Source: Acanthococcus lagerstroemiae
Taxonomy: Eukaryota > Arthropoda > Insecta > Hemiptera > Eriococcidae
DNA: 64,000 bases
Direction: 5' to 3'
Assembly (NCBI GenBank): GCA_031841125.1
Contig: CM063111.1
Coordinates: 40,188,955 to 40,252,954 of the forward strand
Part shown: positions 10,273-23,590 of the stretch, in pieces
How the letters are laid out: each line of letters begins with the position of its first letter
Numbering within the stretch: position 1 is the first letter of the stretch
Position numbers and translations under genes: made by a program
The notes under the pieces: model-generated
What the model saw: the letters and a program-made list of their open reading frames with translations, nothing else
Told to the model about the DNA's origin: nothing
Database searches by the model: none

Positions 10273-13200
10273 ATGTCCAACAGCAGTGATAACGAAGAAT
10301 TTTTTGACGCCGAAGACGTTCACAGGTTTATATCTTCCTTAAATTATGACAGTCTTCGCTCTACATGGACGCGTATTCATGTACTGTAATACCAATCTGG
10401 TGCGATTGGATTGCAACTCGACTCTGGTCCATGATTACTTTGTTTCCACCAGTCACTGACATTTGTATTCAATATTGTTTGTAGTCCAGATTTTAGGAGT
10501 CGGAATGAGTATGTTACTGAAGCTGAATTCGTTATCAGAAGCCCGAGACGAGTTCGGCTATCAACCGATTCTGAACAGCCACCGGAAGAGAAGCTGAAAG
10601 TGAGCGACAAAACTTTGTATGGCACTGATGACACCCAGGTTATAACTTACGTACATATGCGATCGAAATTAGGCACCTCGAATTCTTCTGTATTCCAGGA
10701 GAATGTTCGTTCAAATGCATCCATTCACAAAGTATAACTGGTGCTTTTATTTGAATGTTGCATACAGACGATCGAAAATGAAAGTAACAAAACGAAGCAG
10801 AGTTGGCATACATTTAAGGAGTTGCGGCAGCGCATGCAGACTGAAGAAGAAGATGTTGTCAGTAATAATTCACCTGTCGATAGTCAGGTATCATCGGTGG
10901 AAGATGTGTTCACTGGGCCGTCCTCCAAAATGTTACATCCGTTCAGAGTAATCGAACACGATACGGTATCAGTTCAAAGTATGACGTCTCTGGGTCGCGT
11001 CGGACGCATTCTGAGTGGGAATTCTGAGCAAAGCGGTGAGTCTTTCATTGAAAACATGAGTGCTTTTTCAAGTTGAATAAAAGTCTAGAAAGGTACTGAT
11101 GAAAAAAGAATATCTAACCAAAGTACGGCGATTTGAATTTGAAGACATTGATAGTTCTGCTCACAAAAATCAACACGGCGTTGAAATACACTTCCATCAT
11201 TTGTACAATTTTGAACAAAACGTCTAAATAGTAAATGCATTTTTTTTTGTGTCAAGATCTTGAAAATGAATTCTTGTGTTATCATGTGTATGAGTTTGAT
11301 AAATGTGATTGATTATTTTGGATGATGTTGATTACAGTGATCGATAGCCGCGACGAGCAATTATCAGCTTCGACGTCCACGTTGAGCGAGAAAAGTGTCG
11401 AGTTTAGTCGAAATAAACCGAGTTTGAAACACCAAAGCAGTCAAAGTGAGAAGTCTGCACCACCTAATGCGGCACCTTCTTTGCAAGAACCTGATGTGAT
11501 TGCTAGTACCAAAAATTCAATTCACTTACCAGTATCGAATGAACCGAAGACTGTATCGCCGTTGTTTCCCGAAGAATCGGCACCGATTGCTCCTCCGAGA
11601 CGAAAGAGAAAGTTGAGGACTGCTTTGCAACAAATGTCGTCATCGTCGCTTGTGAAATCGACCAACTCTAGCACCCTCACCCTTTATAAAGTATGTATGG
11701 GTTTTGGCTTTATTTTTTGGTTGAGCGATGATGCTTCAGAAGTAGACGTGTTAGTTATAGACGGGAGACATTGTTTTAATGCCTGTGTGACTGAGGAAGG
11801 GTTGAAAGTGAAAAAAGAGTTATATTTGCTAACTGGCATGCGTTCTTGAAAACATATTGCATTGAATTCTTGTGCATTTTAGGAAGACGTACCCGTGTAC
11901 AGTTCTCAAACGACGATAGAAAATTTAACGAAGGAACTAGAACATTCGTTGGATATGAAACTCGCTTCCAAAGGAGAATACGTAGTGAAGCCTCAAGTAC
12001 GTGCTTTCAGTGGTTTTAATTCTGTTCTACTACTGGTGCAAGTTGGACTAGTTTCAACATTATTCGTTTATTTCTTTGTTGACTTGTGTTCACGCTAATT
12101 ATTTCCTCCGCGCATTGGCTGATTTATTATTGCTGTTGAGAGGTTTTGTAGAGTGAGTCAAAATTTAGGTTGAAGCGAGTCAGCTCTTTGGCACATGTGA
12201 AAGTTGTAACTCCGGTCATGAGACAGTTCTGAAGTAGACGAGTTTCTAACTTGGAGAGGTGGGAAAAATTCGTCTCATTATTTATGAGTTGGATTTGGCT
12301 TTGACTATAAAATTTATTGTAATGAATTGGGTTTCAATATTCTGTGGTGATTTGTCTAGTGGAAATGAATAGATAACTTATTTAACTTCATCTGTTATTC
12401 AAGTGGCTATAACTTTTATTACATAGACGTATCATAAAGATGAAGTAACTGTTGGACATGCCACTTAACTACTTACGTAGCAGCCTCTATATAAGAACAT
12501 AGTATAACGTTTTGGGTGTTTCGGGAATCAGTTCTTCCCTATTTATTTATCAAACCATTTGTCGGATCAACATAAGACTTGGTAGGATCTCCAATAAGTA
12601 AGGTCTCGTGCTTCAAAAGTTTATTTAAAAAATGCCAGCTATAACGCAAATAGCATATCTCGGCTTTCAAAGGGGTAGGACTTCGAATCCCCAGTAAGGT
12701 CCACGTCTGTGGAACTGAAGTAGAATGTTTCATCAATTTCTCTTCCTAATTTCGTAAATCTTGAAGTTAGTGGACTTGGCTAATTTACCATTCTCAATTC
12801 GGCCATTCCATTCTCGTCTCACTTGGTAACGGTATTCGTTTGTTTAGGACGAGGAAAGCAAACGAGCCTGCAAAAGCAACCAAAACGGAAACGAGAAGCC
12901 AGAGCCGACGCGACAGAGAAGCGTTTCCCACATGATTCCGTGTCGCGGTAATGTTACCTATCCTCTGTCACCGGGCACTAGTTGCACTACCAGTTTGGCT
13001 AGAAACAGCAGCACGTACCCATTGTCCTCGGTCAGCAGCCATAGTGTCGGTGGTACTCGTGCTGGCTTGGGTTTACGTTTCGGAGTTAGTCCTCAGCGTA
13101 ACAAAGAGAGAAGGAAGAGCACCGGTGATGAGAAGCAGCTGCCCCATCAGTTGAATATGTTCGTCCGGACGCGTACGGAGTCTGGAAAACAACTTTCTGA

Positions 13201-16200
13201 TATGGTGAGTATTGATGTGAGCGGTTCAACTATATCGAGTATATTAGGTACTTCAGTGATGATAATTAGGGAAAGGTTCCATGTCTGCAGCATATTTCTG
13301 TTTTGGTATACATTGTCAGTAAGCTCTCAGAGTAGGTTTCTGTTAATGTTGATGATAATGGATTTCTGAACCAAATTTTACCTCTCACAATTCGATATGA
13401 TAACCCACAGGGTCTTCTCGAGAAACTTGAGTCGCTTTCACTTGGATGATGATTTGAGTACGTTTTTCATTCCAGGAGATACTGGAACAAGTTACTGTTT
13501 TGAACCTGGATACCGGTGAGCGCGTGCCGTTGAGCATCGCCGAAGATAAGCTACCGCAATGCATCAATCCGCTCTCCTTGCACATAATGCGCTTGACCTC
13601 CGAATACGTAAGCAATTCTAGTCTCGAGAAGCGCAAAGAGTCGGACGAGGAGAGCGTGGACAGCAAGAAGTCCTTCGCAACCACAACCGACGGCGATACG
13701 GACTCGGTTACCGTTATCAAAAGGGCGACCAAGCTGAAACGGCTGCTCGGGATGACCGTGCGGAAAACAGTGAGCAAGGCGAAAACGATTGCTCACGAGG
13801 TATCCAACGTGCGCCACAAAGAAGAAATGGATATCCGCGATGATGTTAACCAGCAAAATGAACCGTTCAAGTTGCGTGCGGCTAACAACCATAAAGGCCC
13901 GTACGAATTCCAGTCTTTGCAGCACGTGCAGGTTTGTATTTTGTACGCGTTTGGCCGGGTTCGAGATATCAGTGCAGCTGACCATATTTTAACTCTGTCG
14001 GTTGTGTGTTTCAGGAGCTGAATGGCGAACACGTGGGTCCGGTATGGTGCATGAAATTCTCCACCTGCGGTCGTCTGTTGGCGACTGCTGGACAGGATAA
14101 AATATTGCGGATATGGGTGCTGCGAAACGCGTACACTTATTTTCAGGAAATGCGAACCAAATATAACGCGGAAAAGGTGTCACCGACACCGTCTCAGGAA
14201 TCGTTAGTTTCTCAACAGTCTTACGAGGATCCCAGTTGTACCTCCGGTGATGGTTGGTGTTGAAGTTTGAGTTTTTAGTGACGTTAGAATTTTATTGGGT
14301 TACGTTTTCATGTATTACTGTACTGCAGGTTCTTCGATGAATGAAGAAAATACACCTTTCATGCCAAAGCCGTTTTGCGTGTATACCGGCCACACTTCCG
14401 ATTTATTGGATGTGTCGTGGTCGAAGAACTACTTTGTTTTGTCGTCCTCAATGGATAAGACTGTTCGATTGTGGCATATATCGCGAAAAGAGTGCTTATG
14501 CTGTTTTCAACATATTGATTTCGTTACCGCTATTTGCTTTCATCCTAGAGATGACAGGTAAGCATGGTATTTACAGTTCGCAGCTACTAGTTTTTATATT
14601 CCCAGATAAACAAACGATTTTGAAATTTAAGCTACAATGAAAGCATTCGGTGTTTGTAAAACTATGCATTTGTTGACTGAAAACCTGAAATTCTTCAGAA
14701 TTCGAAAGTCTCGAGTAATTCAACGATCACTTTTTTCAGATACTTTCTGAGTGGCTCGTTAGACGGGAAACTAAGGCTGTGGAACATTCCGGACAAAAAG
14801 GTGGCTGTGTGGAATGAAGTGGATGGCTCGACCAAGTTGATTACAGCCGCTAATTTCTGCCAAAATGGCAAATTCGCGGTAGTTGGATCGTACGACGGAC
14901 GTTGTTTGTTCTACACGACCGAGCAGCTGCGGTACCATACGCAGATTCACGTTCGCTCGACCCGCGGCAAGAACGCTCGAGGCCGCAAGATCAGCGGCAT
15001 TGAACCGATGCCCGGCGAGGATAAGATACTGGTCACCTCAAATGACAGCCGTATTCGGTTGTACGATTTGATCGACCTTAATGTATCTTGCAAATACAAA
15101 GGCAAAGGTAAGAATTTTGATGCTGCGATTCAACAGTTTGCGATAAATACACGAGTGGAGGATTTTGTTTTGATGAAATATGAGAAATAAGTGAACTAAT
15201 AATTGGTGTGTGTATAGCCTAAGAAACAATGTTTAAGAAATGGTTAAGCGTGGAAAGAAAGTTTACTCTTTTACTACATTGATGAGCTTCATGCGATATT
15301 AATTGGAATGAGCGAAGTAGAATGCTCGCCACCCGTGTGTTCCAAGTCTGAAGAAAATCGTGGCGGTTACGTTTATAAATCCATATCTGAATTTTATGTG
15401 TCTTATCTGAAAATTTCAAAATCTTCAAGTTCTGTTAGATTCGTTTTGAACTTCCTGAATTGATTCGATGAAGTAAAATAAGATTAAAAAACTGAATAAT
15501 TATTTCTGTGGGATGGGCGAACCGAACTGGATTGATAGCTCTGTCATCATTACTCATGGGTACAATTGATCCGACATTTTGATTTCAGAAACTCAGTTCA
15601 AAAATCCATTATAGTTCAAGTATTTCTAACTTTTTTGAAATTTTGTTTGAAGTTTTAGGTTCTATGTTTCCGTTATACCCTAAACCCGTTTGGAGTCAAC
15701 CGATAGAACCATATTCCGATTTTCTCAAATTTTGTAATTTACAAATTTCGTACCTAGCAATGTAATGGCTGACATCTGGCGGATGTTTTCAACAACATCT
15801 AGTTCTTTTGTGTTCCTATCAGAGTACTGCACGCTTACCTACGCAGCTGACCGTTACCTAGTATTAACAACACGGCACTGTGAATTATACCGGGTTCGTC
15901 AAACTAGGTACTAGGTACTCGCACTTACCTAGTACTGGGAGGTAAGACATGAAAAACTACTTACCTAGTTGAAGAACAAGCCTCATCAGTGGCGTAAGGT
16001 GTCGTAAAAGGGGCGACAGAAGAGGAGGGGACTAAGGTATTTTTACCCCCTCTCAAAAATTGTTTACCCTCTCCCCAACATTTTTATTCCCCTCACAAAA
16101 AATTGTTACTCCCCAAAACAATTTTCGCCCCAAAATTCTTTTAACCCCAAACAATTTTTCACCCCCAAAAATTCTTGACCCCGCCCCCTAAATCCCCCAA

Positions 16201-19200
16201 AGTTTCCTTACTCCCCCAAAAATTCTCCCCAACCCCAAAAATATTTTTACCCTCCCTCAACAAATATTTTAACCCCCCCCCCCAATATTTTCACACGGTA
16301 GGAAATTATGGAACGTTTTCTTTCTACAAGGTGGTAAATCCTGGTAAACCCGGTCCTTACCCAGCCCCTTGCAAAATTTAAAAAAACAAAAAAAAGTTAC
16401 TAGGTGCTACCCGGTTACCCGGTATCTTACCTAGTTACCGCGTACTACCCGGTAACCCGGTAATACACTGTACCTAGTACCGGGTGGTACCAGATAACTG
16501 ATAATACCGGGTACCGGGTATGAAAACTAAGTAGTGTAGGTATTTTACCATGTTGTTACCTATCCACTGCAGTACTCTGGTTCCTATCAACGTTAGGATA
16601 AAATCGTACATTTTTATCCTAACGTTGGTAAGAATTTCATTGGAAAGTCGCAAAACATCAGCGCGCCACCACACTGCTAGGTCCAATTGGTGTTTTGTCA
16701 AAAGTGTTCAGTATGAATAATCAAAATGAAATAATTGCCACAAGATTCTGGGCCATGCCTGAAATTTAGAATCTAAAAGTTCATTCAAAATGCTGAAAAA
16801 ATTGGAAGTTTTAGAGATAGGACAAATTTTTTGAATTGACTTTCTTGCAGTCAGAATGGTAGAACATACCCATGTGTAAACTAAAACCCTAATTTTGTTC
16901 TTGCTGATTCTTTAAAATTTAGGTTTGGTTCTCGTTTTCATTCTGTGTAGTAGAAATTTAGTTTCAAGCTTTCAGGCTTAGTTCTGTTCTTGAACACCGT
17001 TCACAACCTTAAATAAATGACAAACTGAGCAGAATTGTTGAAAATGAAAACTTTTGGTTTAGGTTCCCCAACCTAGGAAAATGTTCTCGTTCCATTCATT
17101 AATAATTATTATACAGGGTGTACCAAAAAAAAAAGAAAAAAAAAGAGGACACGATTTTTCCATAGCACATTTTTAGTGTTCGAAAAATTTTGATTAGTGT
17201 CCTCTTTCTTTGTATTAACAGTTTCATCTTAGTTCTACCCTTCATTCATTCACTCACTCGCCGCTAATATTTCAACCTACATTCTGTTACTCCCTTGGCA
17301 ATGGAAAGAAAAATAATATGAAATTGGGATAATTAGATGGTATGGTGAGGAGAACAAAGAACATGAATGAGAACCATGCAGTTAGAGAAGAACAAACGGC
17401 AATGGGAATGATGATTTTTGCGTTCCTCCAACATTGAAATAATATGCCATAAGTATCAATAATTTTGACATGAATCCTTTTATTATTGTGAAACAAAACA
17501 TAAAACTTTGATCATCTTGATGCTATATAACTAGTTGGTTAGCAACTTCAAAAATCCTCAAATAATATACTATTTGTTCAATTTCGTAATTGAGGAACTA
17601 TTTGCAACTACGTGTCAATGTAGAACTGAATAGGAATGCCGAGAATGAAAAGTTTTTGTTTTAGTTTACAAACCTAAAACATGGCAGTTGACTTAGGTTC
17701 TTGTTCTATTCAGTGATAATTATTAGTTCCAGTTCAGTTCTGTAGGTACTTATTTGAACTATGCGATACTCATCAACGATATTTCTTTATATAATTTTTC
17801 TCAACTTATAATGAGAAGAAAATAATATGAAACTGAAGTAGTTTTATATTACCTTTGTATTGCTTTCATTAATGATGACATTGATTATCAACATTTTTAA
17901 AACTTGTTAACAATGGGTTATTGTGTCAAGATGATTGATATTCCAAGTTTAGTTTCACAGTGATAATAGGTTAGTGATTACTGTCATTAATTTATTACCA
18001 ACCAACAATAAACATCAATCAGCTTAATATGATAGTAGTCTGGAACGATTGTGATGTGATTAGAACTTTGAGGAACGCATTCAAGTAGTGTGCTAATGTA
18101 AATGGAACAGAAGAAAACTGTTTTCTATAATTGTGAATGAACTGGAGATGAATGATGGAGATTCCAGATATGAGTGAATGAGAACAAAGCAAGTGTTTCA
18201 GCTATGCCTTCAATCTAAAAATATAAATCATCTGAACTTGAACTGAACATAAATAAACAGAATGTTGAAAACCCAAACGTTAATTTCATTTCAGCTCACC
18301 TTTCCCTCTCACTTCCCATTTATCCAGCTAAGTACCCTATTTGTCTACAATTTAGTAAGTTCAGGTGTGCCTTTCTTTATAATATCATCATCATCATCAT
18401 TATTAAATTGTCATTGAACAGTTTAAAAGTTGAAACTTTTGTTATAATAACTTCTATGTACTTGTAAACATCAAACAAATTTTGAACATGAGTACGTCAT
18501 GATTTAATTCAATGATGAGGTTATAACCCCTCTCTTGTTAATATGGAAGAATTTGAAGTATAAAATCTTCACTTTAGTAATGACCAACTTGTGAAGAGTG
18601 CTAGAATCTAGAATCATTTTTGAGAATACAATACCTAATTGCTAGCTTACATCAAACAACTTTGAATATCAATAAAAATGTTGTTACACTTGTGATTGGC
18701 TAGTATTCAAGATCAAACGGAATGGTATATATGTACAATAGGAAAAAGAAAATTTTATGTAATTATCAATTTCAGTCTTCGCCATAGAGGGCAAGAAGGC
18801 GGTTGTTATTTTGGAAATTATTTATTCATTTGGTAATAGAATCTAAAATCAAATAGATATTGTTGATTAAAGCGTAGATTATATTATGCCGATCAACTAA
18901 CTTATCAACTGGTGTGATTACTCTTTCAGGTTACGTTAACGTCAGCAGTCAGATAAAGGCTAGCTTCAGTCACGATGGCAAGTTCATAATCTGCGGCTCC
19001 GAGAACCAGTCGATATACCTATGGAAGACGCATCATGACTATTCCAAATTTCAATCCGTACGTCGAGATCGGAATGACTTTTGGGAGAGCATTAAAGCGC
19101 ACATGGCTGTTGTAACGTGTGCTATTTTTGCCCCTAATCCGAGCGCCATCATCCAACAAATGGAGGAAAAGAAAAAAGAAAACGAAGCCCAAAGCGATGA

Positions 19201-19336
19201 TCCTTTACTGTCGCAACATACTCAAGGAGCTCAAGGTTATGTATTCGTGAGCGCTGATTTTAGCGGCTGTATCCGTGTGTTTCTGAACAAAACCAAACCG
19301 AAACACAGTTCGCTGCCAGCTTCTGCAATGGCGTGA
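10273..19336 (+). CDS. WDR44: WD repeat-containing protein 44 (Rab11 effector)
   Basis: Eleven coding exons join in phase: 10273-10325, 10485-10638, 10768-11035, 11338-11690, 11883-11996, 12848-13204, 13476-13931, 14015-14246, 14329-14557, 14740-15107 and 18930-19336. They total 2991 nt and 996 residues, against roughly 900 in vertebrate WDR44. The N-terminus MSNSSDNEEFFDAEDVH contains EFFDAED, an FFAT-like motif expected to bind VAP proteins on the ER. A Pro-basic stretch (APIAPPRRKRK) follows. Exon 5 (TIENLTKELEHSLDMKLASKGEYVVKPQ) corresponds to the Rab-binding region. Exons 8-11 form the WD40 propeller, with family-specific SWSKNYFVLSSSMDKTVRLWH, CCFQHIDFVTAICFHP, SNDSRIRLYDL and RRDRNDFWESIKAH. 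The protein tethers Rab11 recycling endosomes to the ER. Exon 10 could alternatively end at 15102 with a GC donor (see findings). Confidence 0.96.
15108..18929 (+). other. WDR44 intron 10 with low-complexity and repeat blocks
   Basis: This 3.8-kb intron separates the last two WDR44 coding exons. It holds a block rich in ACCTAGTACC / GGTACCGGGTA motifs (about 15830-16540). Within that block is a C-rich region of repeated CCCCAAAAAT units (about 16045-16290). A short hairpin lies at about 16586-16626 (AACGTTAGGATAAAA and its complement). Two similar segments, at about 17030-17100 and 17640-17710, share GAAAACTTTTGGTTTAGGTT-like sequence. A CAGGGTGTACC-headed segment lies near 17114. I saw no exon or ORF worth calling. 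Confidence 0.6.
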
Positions 19337-20330
19337 GCTTGACAGAGTGAAATGAGACATCATCTGGTGTTATTGTTGTTAACAATTGATATTAGTATTG
19401 ATAGGTGGGTTGTGAGGAAAATTATATTAGGTAAGGTTCACTGAATGTTTTTACTTCGTAAAACCGGAGGTATACTCGTGTGTGTAGTTTGCTTTGAAAA
19501 TTTGCACGGGGGTCGGTCGAGTAGCACATTACCGTCATTTTTTTAATGCTGTATTCCATTTACAAATGTGTTCATTTTGAATCTGATAGTTGGATTTGTA
19601 TTCAAAAGGTGTTACTCTAGCTGGTTCGAACTTCGAACCGTAGTTCCATGGATATGTATTTACCATGAACTGATACCGTGTGGTACCGGGAGTTTTTTAA
19701 AAAACCATTCGAATACTTCGTTTTCAGTTTTAATTCTCAATTCTTTCGATTGGTGTTATTATTTTTGTATTGGAAAACATGTACATGGGCGAAGAGTAAC
19801 GTTCTTCGTAAATTTGTATAATTTATTTTTGAAATTTGAGTTTGCCAAAATGCGGACAGGTTATATTCGTGTGTACATAATACAATTTAGGGGTCGTAGA
19901 AACGATAATACACTTTGATAAGATTGCCCCTATCAATTATTTCAGTATTGGTAATTTTTTTAAAATAAGTCCGTAATACTTTTTTTTTTTTTTTTTTGAA
20001 ATTTATGTTATCACTACGTTAATAAGAAATTTTATAAATTTTTGTACACTCGAATGCGAAACTCATTTGTTCTAACCGATTTTCAAGTACCTAATTATCT
20101 TCGAGCTTCCAATTATAAAGTACTTTCGTTTAAAAACTAATTTCTAATACAGACCCTTCGAGATAACTTTCTACCCAGGCGTTTTGTTATTCAGGCATAC
20201 GTATATTACCTCGAAGAGTCAACATCTATTTATATTCTATTCACGTTACCATAATTTATCTTATTTATAAGACTGTTAATTACTGTCGTAGTAAAATAAA
20301 TTTCAACTTAGCATGTTGCGTTCATCTCTT
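19337..20330 (+). other. WDR44 3' UTR and poly(A) signal
   Basis: About 1 kb between the WDR44 stop and the convergent MTRES1 gene. AATAAA at 20295-20300 is the last clear poly(A) signal before MTRES1, so this stretch is probably the 3' UTR. It includes a T-homopolymer near 19980. The minus-strand AATAAA for MTRES1 lies at 20334-20329. Confidence 0.6.
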
Positions 20331-20378
20331 TATTAAACTAAGTGGTACAAAACGATGACGGGCAGGTATAAACAACAA

Positions 20379-21745
20379 TTACGACAAATACTTCTCTATT
20401 TCATCCTTATTATCCTTGCTAGTTCCAGGTTTAGGTTCGGGCTCTTCCCATGGATCTTCTTCGTAGTTGGGAACTAGCAGGTTCTTGTGTCTTCGTACGG
20501 TTAGTAGTATAATATCGCCAGAAGGCCTGGCTTTCAAAAGTTCAACCCGTGATATAATCAGGAATTCTGGATTATCCGGGGAGCGTTCTTTGATCAAGTC
20601 TACCTCGTCTTCGAGATTGGTCTGAATAAAGTACGTAATACATTAATTTTAGGTACCAACGGAATGGTGTTGCTTTCGTTAAGAGCTTTAAATGTATTCA
20701 GCATTAAGCAGTTTGATCAGATTACACGACTACACAGTCGAATAAGACTGATAACAGAAGCTGAAGAAGTAAGGTCACTCAAACTCTGGGAGTAACGAAT
20801 TTCTTTTTAGCAGAATTTAATGAAGCAGAACACAGAACAAACTTATCGACCTTTTGGATTCTCTCATAATGGCCATCTGAATAGAGACTCGTCACCAATA
20901 GGGAAACCGGATAACTTTTCTTTACGGATTGTTGTTGGGCACCGACAGCGGATCAGTGTGTTCTACGAATTTTGTAATAATTCAACCGATAGCTGGTTTC
21001 TACTTCAGCGCATTTTCAATCATTAACTGTTGCACAAAATGATTGAATATTTCCCTTCCTATTTACGAGTGTTAAATAAATCTTACATTCTGGCTTTTCT
21101 TTTTAATCTTCCTTCCATTTACTCGAATTCTGCCTTCATAAAACATGACATCAACTTTACTGAAAACAAAATGATATAGCACCGATTAATGATTTGGAAA
21201 CAGGTCAACCAAAACACCAAACAAATGGATCTGAGACTCACTTTCGGGCCATTCCAAGACCGTGTTTCAAGACATTATCCGCACGTAAAGAATCTACTTG
21301 CACTTGTAGTACTTTCGCGCCTCTCACTTTTGCTTTCTCTCTACTCATGAATTCTTCATCATCTGAATCTGAGTCGCTCTCGCGTTCTTGCTGTTGAAAT
21401 CATAAGAGAAAATTTCCTTACTGATTGAATATCTGGACTCATGGTTGAAAAGTTTGCCATCGCTCTCTTATCAGCGAGATATTCTTGTGATAATCCAAAC
21501 TTGATGTAAATGATACGTACTTTGTCCCAGGCGCTTTTTTGTCGAGCCTGGATTAAAGTCACTGATAACTGACGACTACTCAGTTGCGGTAATGGGCGAC
21601 TCGCGTTTTGAAGAACGAAGTTGCTCCACTGTCTGCGAAGAATGCACGATCGACATGCAGAAAGAAGGAATCGCGGATTTCGAAAAAAGTTAACAGCGAG
21701 CTGGGTGTTCACTTTGGTATTCAGCAATGACAAAGCTGAAACCAT
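20379..21745 (-). CDS. MTRES1: Mitochondrial transcription rescue factor 1 homolog (S4 RNA-binding domain)
   Basis: Four exons on the minus strand join in phase: 21745-21521, 21390-21242, 21159-21087 and 20621-20379, giving 229 residues (human MTRES1/C6orf203: about 240). Residues 1-75 are basic, Arg/Ser-rich and non-acidic, as expected of a mitochondrial targeting region. An acidic patch (SDSDSDDEE) follows, a feature shared with the human protein. The S4-like domain then reads DNVLKHGLGMARNKVDVMFYEG, RIRVNGRKIKKKS, and LEDEVDLIKERSPDNPEFLI. It aligns with the vertebrate sequence around GRNKVEDAFYKGELRLN. The family binds RNA in mitochondria and supports mitochondrial transcription and ribosome rescue. 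Acceptor-like TTCATTCCAG lies a few bases before the ATG, so a 5' UTR exon probably exists upstream. The poly(A) signal is at 20334-20329. Confidence 0.9.
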
Positions 21746-22021
21746 TCTGGCGCTGGAATGAAACAATGAATTAGTAATTTCATCAATTATATTCATAGAA
21801 CCAGCATACCGGTTTTAGAATAGACACCTTAAAACATGTGAAATCAGCAAACAGTATTAAAATAATGTACAAGAAAGTTGAAGAATAAACCTACTTATGA
21901 ACTGAGAAATGTGGAAACTTCAGACAAATGAGACAATTATTATTTGATCATGGAATTGAGATTACAGTTCGTTTGATAGTAGAAAGAAGCAGATCACATC
22001 AATATATTGATAAGTGATAAC

Positions 22022-22619
22022 TAGGGATTCCAAAAATATGTTTTTTTCTGTTGAGGTGGATAGGGAATATCCATGTTATTTTTGTGATTCATAGAATTTC
22101 AAGAAGAATGAGCCACAATTGATCGAGCATATTTTGGCATATTTTGGGTGTAAAAGCATGTTTTAGCATATTTTCTGCTTTTTTAGAGCATATTCAAGAA
22201 TATTTGGTCAATTTTTGCGGAATATTTTCAATATTGCACTATTTTTATCTTCTAAGAAAGTAAAACTGTCACAACTGCAACTTTTTTGTAAACCAAAAAA
22301 TGTTTTCCGCAAAGTTTTTCCGGCTTTTCCGCCTATGTAGAACACTGTTATATGTATCCAGTGTTCGCCTATAAAAAATAACTTTTTGCGCGATAACTTT
22401 AGGACCTTTTTATTTTGTATATCTGTCATCTCTCGATTTTCCTTTCAAAATGATACCCATATTAAAGACCCATAACCATAATTATCACTTTAATCGGGAA
22501 TATTTTGGCATATTTCAGGATTTTTAGGGAACATTTTAGCATATTTGACGAAAATAAAAGCATATTATTATAAGCGCATATTTGACCCCTGTTCAGATAG
22601 CATATTTTTGGAATCCCTG
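22022..22619. mobile_element. hAT-like non-autonomous element, family H
   Basis: Termini TAGGGATTCCAAAAATATG at the left and inverted CATATTTTTGGAATCCCTG at the right bound 598 bp. Flanking octamers GTGATAAC and GTGATTGA share five positions, so the duplication is plausible but worn. The interior is full of GCATATTTT motifs and carries no transposase. A second, reverse-oriented copy occupies about 60110-60447 plus 61380-61415, split by another transposon. Its uninterrupted counterpart here preserves the empty target site. Confidence 0.8.
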
Positions 22620-22688
22620 GTGATTGATATTATGTCTGTTTAGTTCTGTTGCATGGTTTATCATTTATGTATATTGTTTAGCAGTAGT

Positions 22689-22859
22689 AGAGCTCTATAA
22701 CTTTGTGTGAGTACGATCGTCCGCCATTTTGACTTCAACCGCGCCCATGGATGCCGAATCAGACAATGCGTAGTGTACCGCATAGTCAATTCGGCATCCA
22801 CGGCTAAGGTTGACGTCAAAATGGCGGACGATTGTACTCACACAAAGTTATAGAGCTCT
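22689..22859. mobile_element. Palindromic MITE, family P, copy 2
   Basis: This 171-bp palindrome is nearly identical to 2914-3084. It starts AGAGCTCTATAACTTTGTG and ends with the inverse. The 9-bp flanks AGCAGTAGT at 22680-22688 and 22860-22868 are identical, which fixes the element borders and shows genuine transposition. It has no coding capacity. Confidence 0.92.
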
Positions 22860-23040
22860 AGCAGTAGTGTAGCAGTTAGCAGTCAAGTTAGCAGTAGCGT
22901 AACTACTCATTCCCTATTGGGGGGGGGGGGGGTGAAATCATACAATAAAAAGTAGGTATATTTCCACCATGTACTTTTAAAGGGTTCATGGGAAAGGGTT
23001 GTCCCTCCCCGTATTTCCGCCACTGTTCTTTAGCATAGTC

Positions 23041-23398
23041 TAGGGTTTGTGACCGAAATGATTTGAAATGGTTAACATGCAGTTATTAGTCAAATTTCCT
23101 TCAGCAATTTAAACAGTTATCGGTTATTGGTCGGAACATCCTTACCCTGTTGAATTGGTCATAACTGTTATGACCGTTCATGACCGCTTCAAAATCATAA
23201 CTCTCCATTTACGTTTCATAACCAATTAAAAAAAAACAAAAAAAACAAAACAAAAAAACAAAAAAAAAACTATAACGGCCCAAACGGTTATTGGTCAACA
23301 ACTAATTTTTCTAAACGGTTAACGGTTATTGGTTAACAAAAATTTTGTTTTGGTTAACGTTTATAACAGTTATAATAACTGTTATTTCGCAAACCCTA
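23041..23398. mobile_element. hAT-type MITE with perfect 8-bp TSD
   Basis: Ends TAGGGTTTGTGACCGAAATG and the inverse of TAGGGTTTGCGAAATAACAG enclose 358 bp. GCATAGTC is present on both sides (23033-23040 and 23399-23406). The interior repeats AACGGTTATTGGTTAAC-type motifs and an A/C-rich tract. It is non-coding. Confidence 0.88.
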
Positions 23399-23590
23399 GC
23401 ATAGTCTATGTGTACCACATTGAAAGTATAATATGTCACAGTACCCACTGTCCTCAGATCCCATGGCGCTATGGCCCCCACCGCCCCACCAAATGAATGG
23501 AAAAAAAAAATACAACTCCGTCAAGCTTGGGTTCCAGGGCCCAGAAATCCAAAATCCGGTACTAATATAATACATTATCATAGTTCTGTT

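Noticed and set aside
13385..14032. Minus-strand ORFs of 130 and 144 codons over WDR44 exons 7-8
   Set aside because: They are antisense shadows of strongly coding plus-strand exons with a biased codon pattern; no domain is seen.
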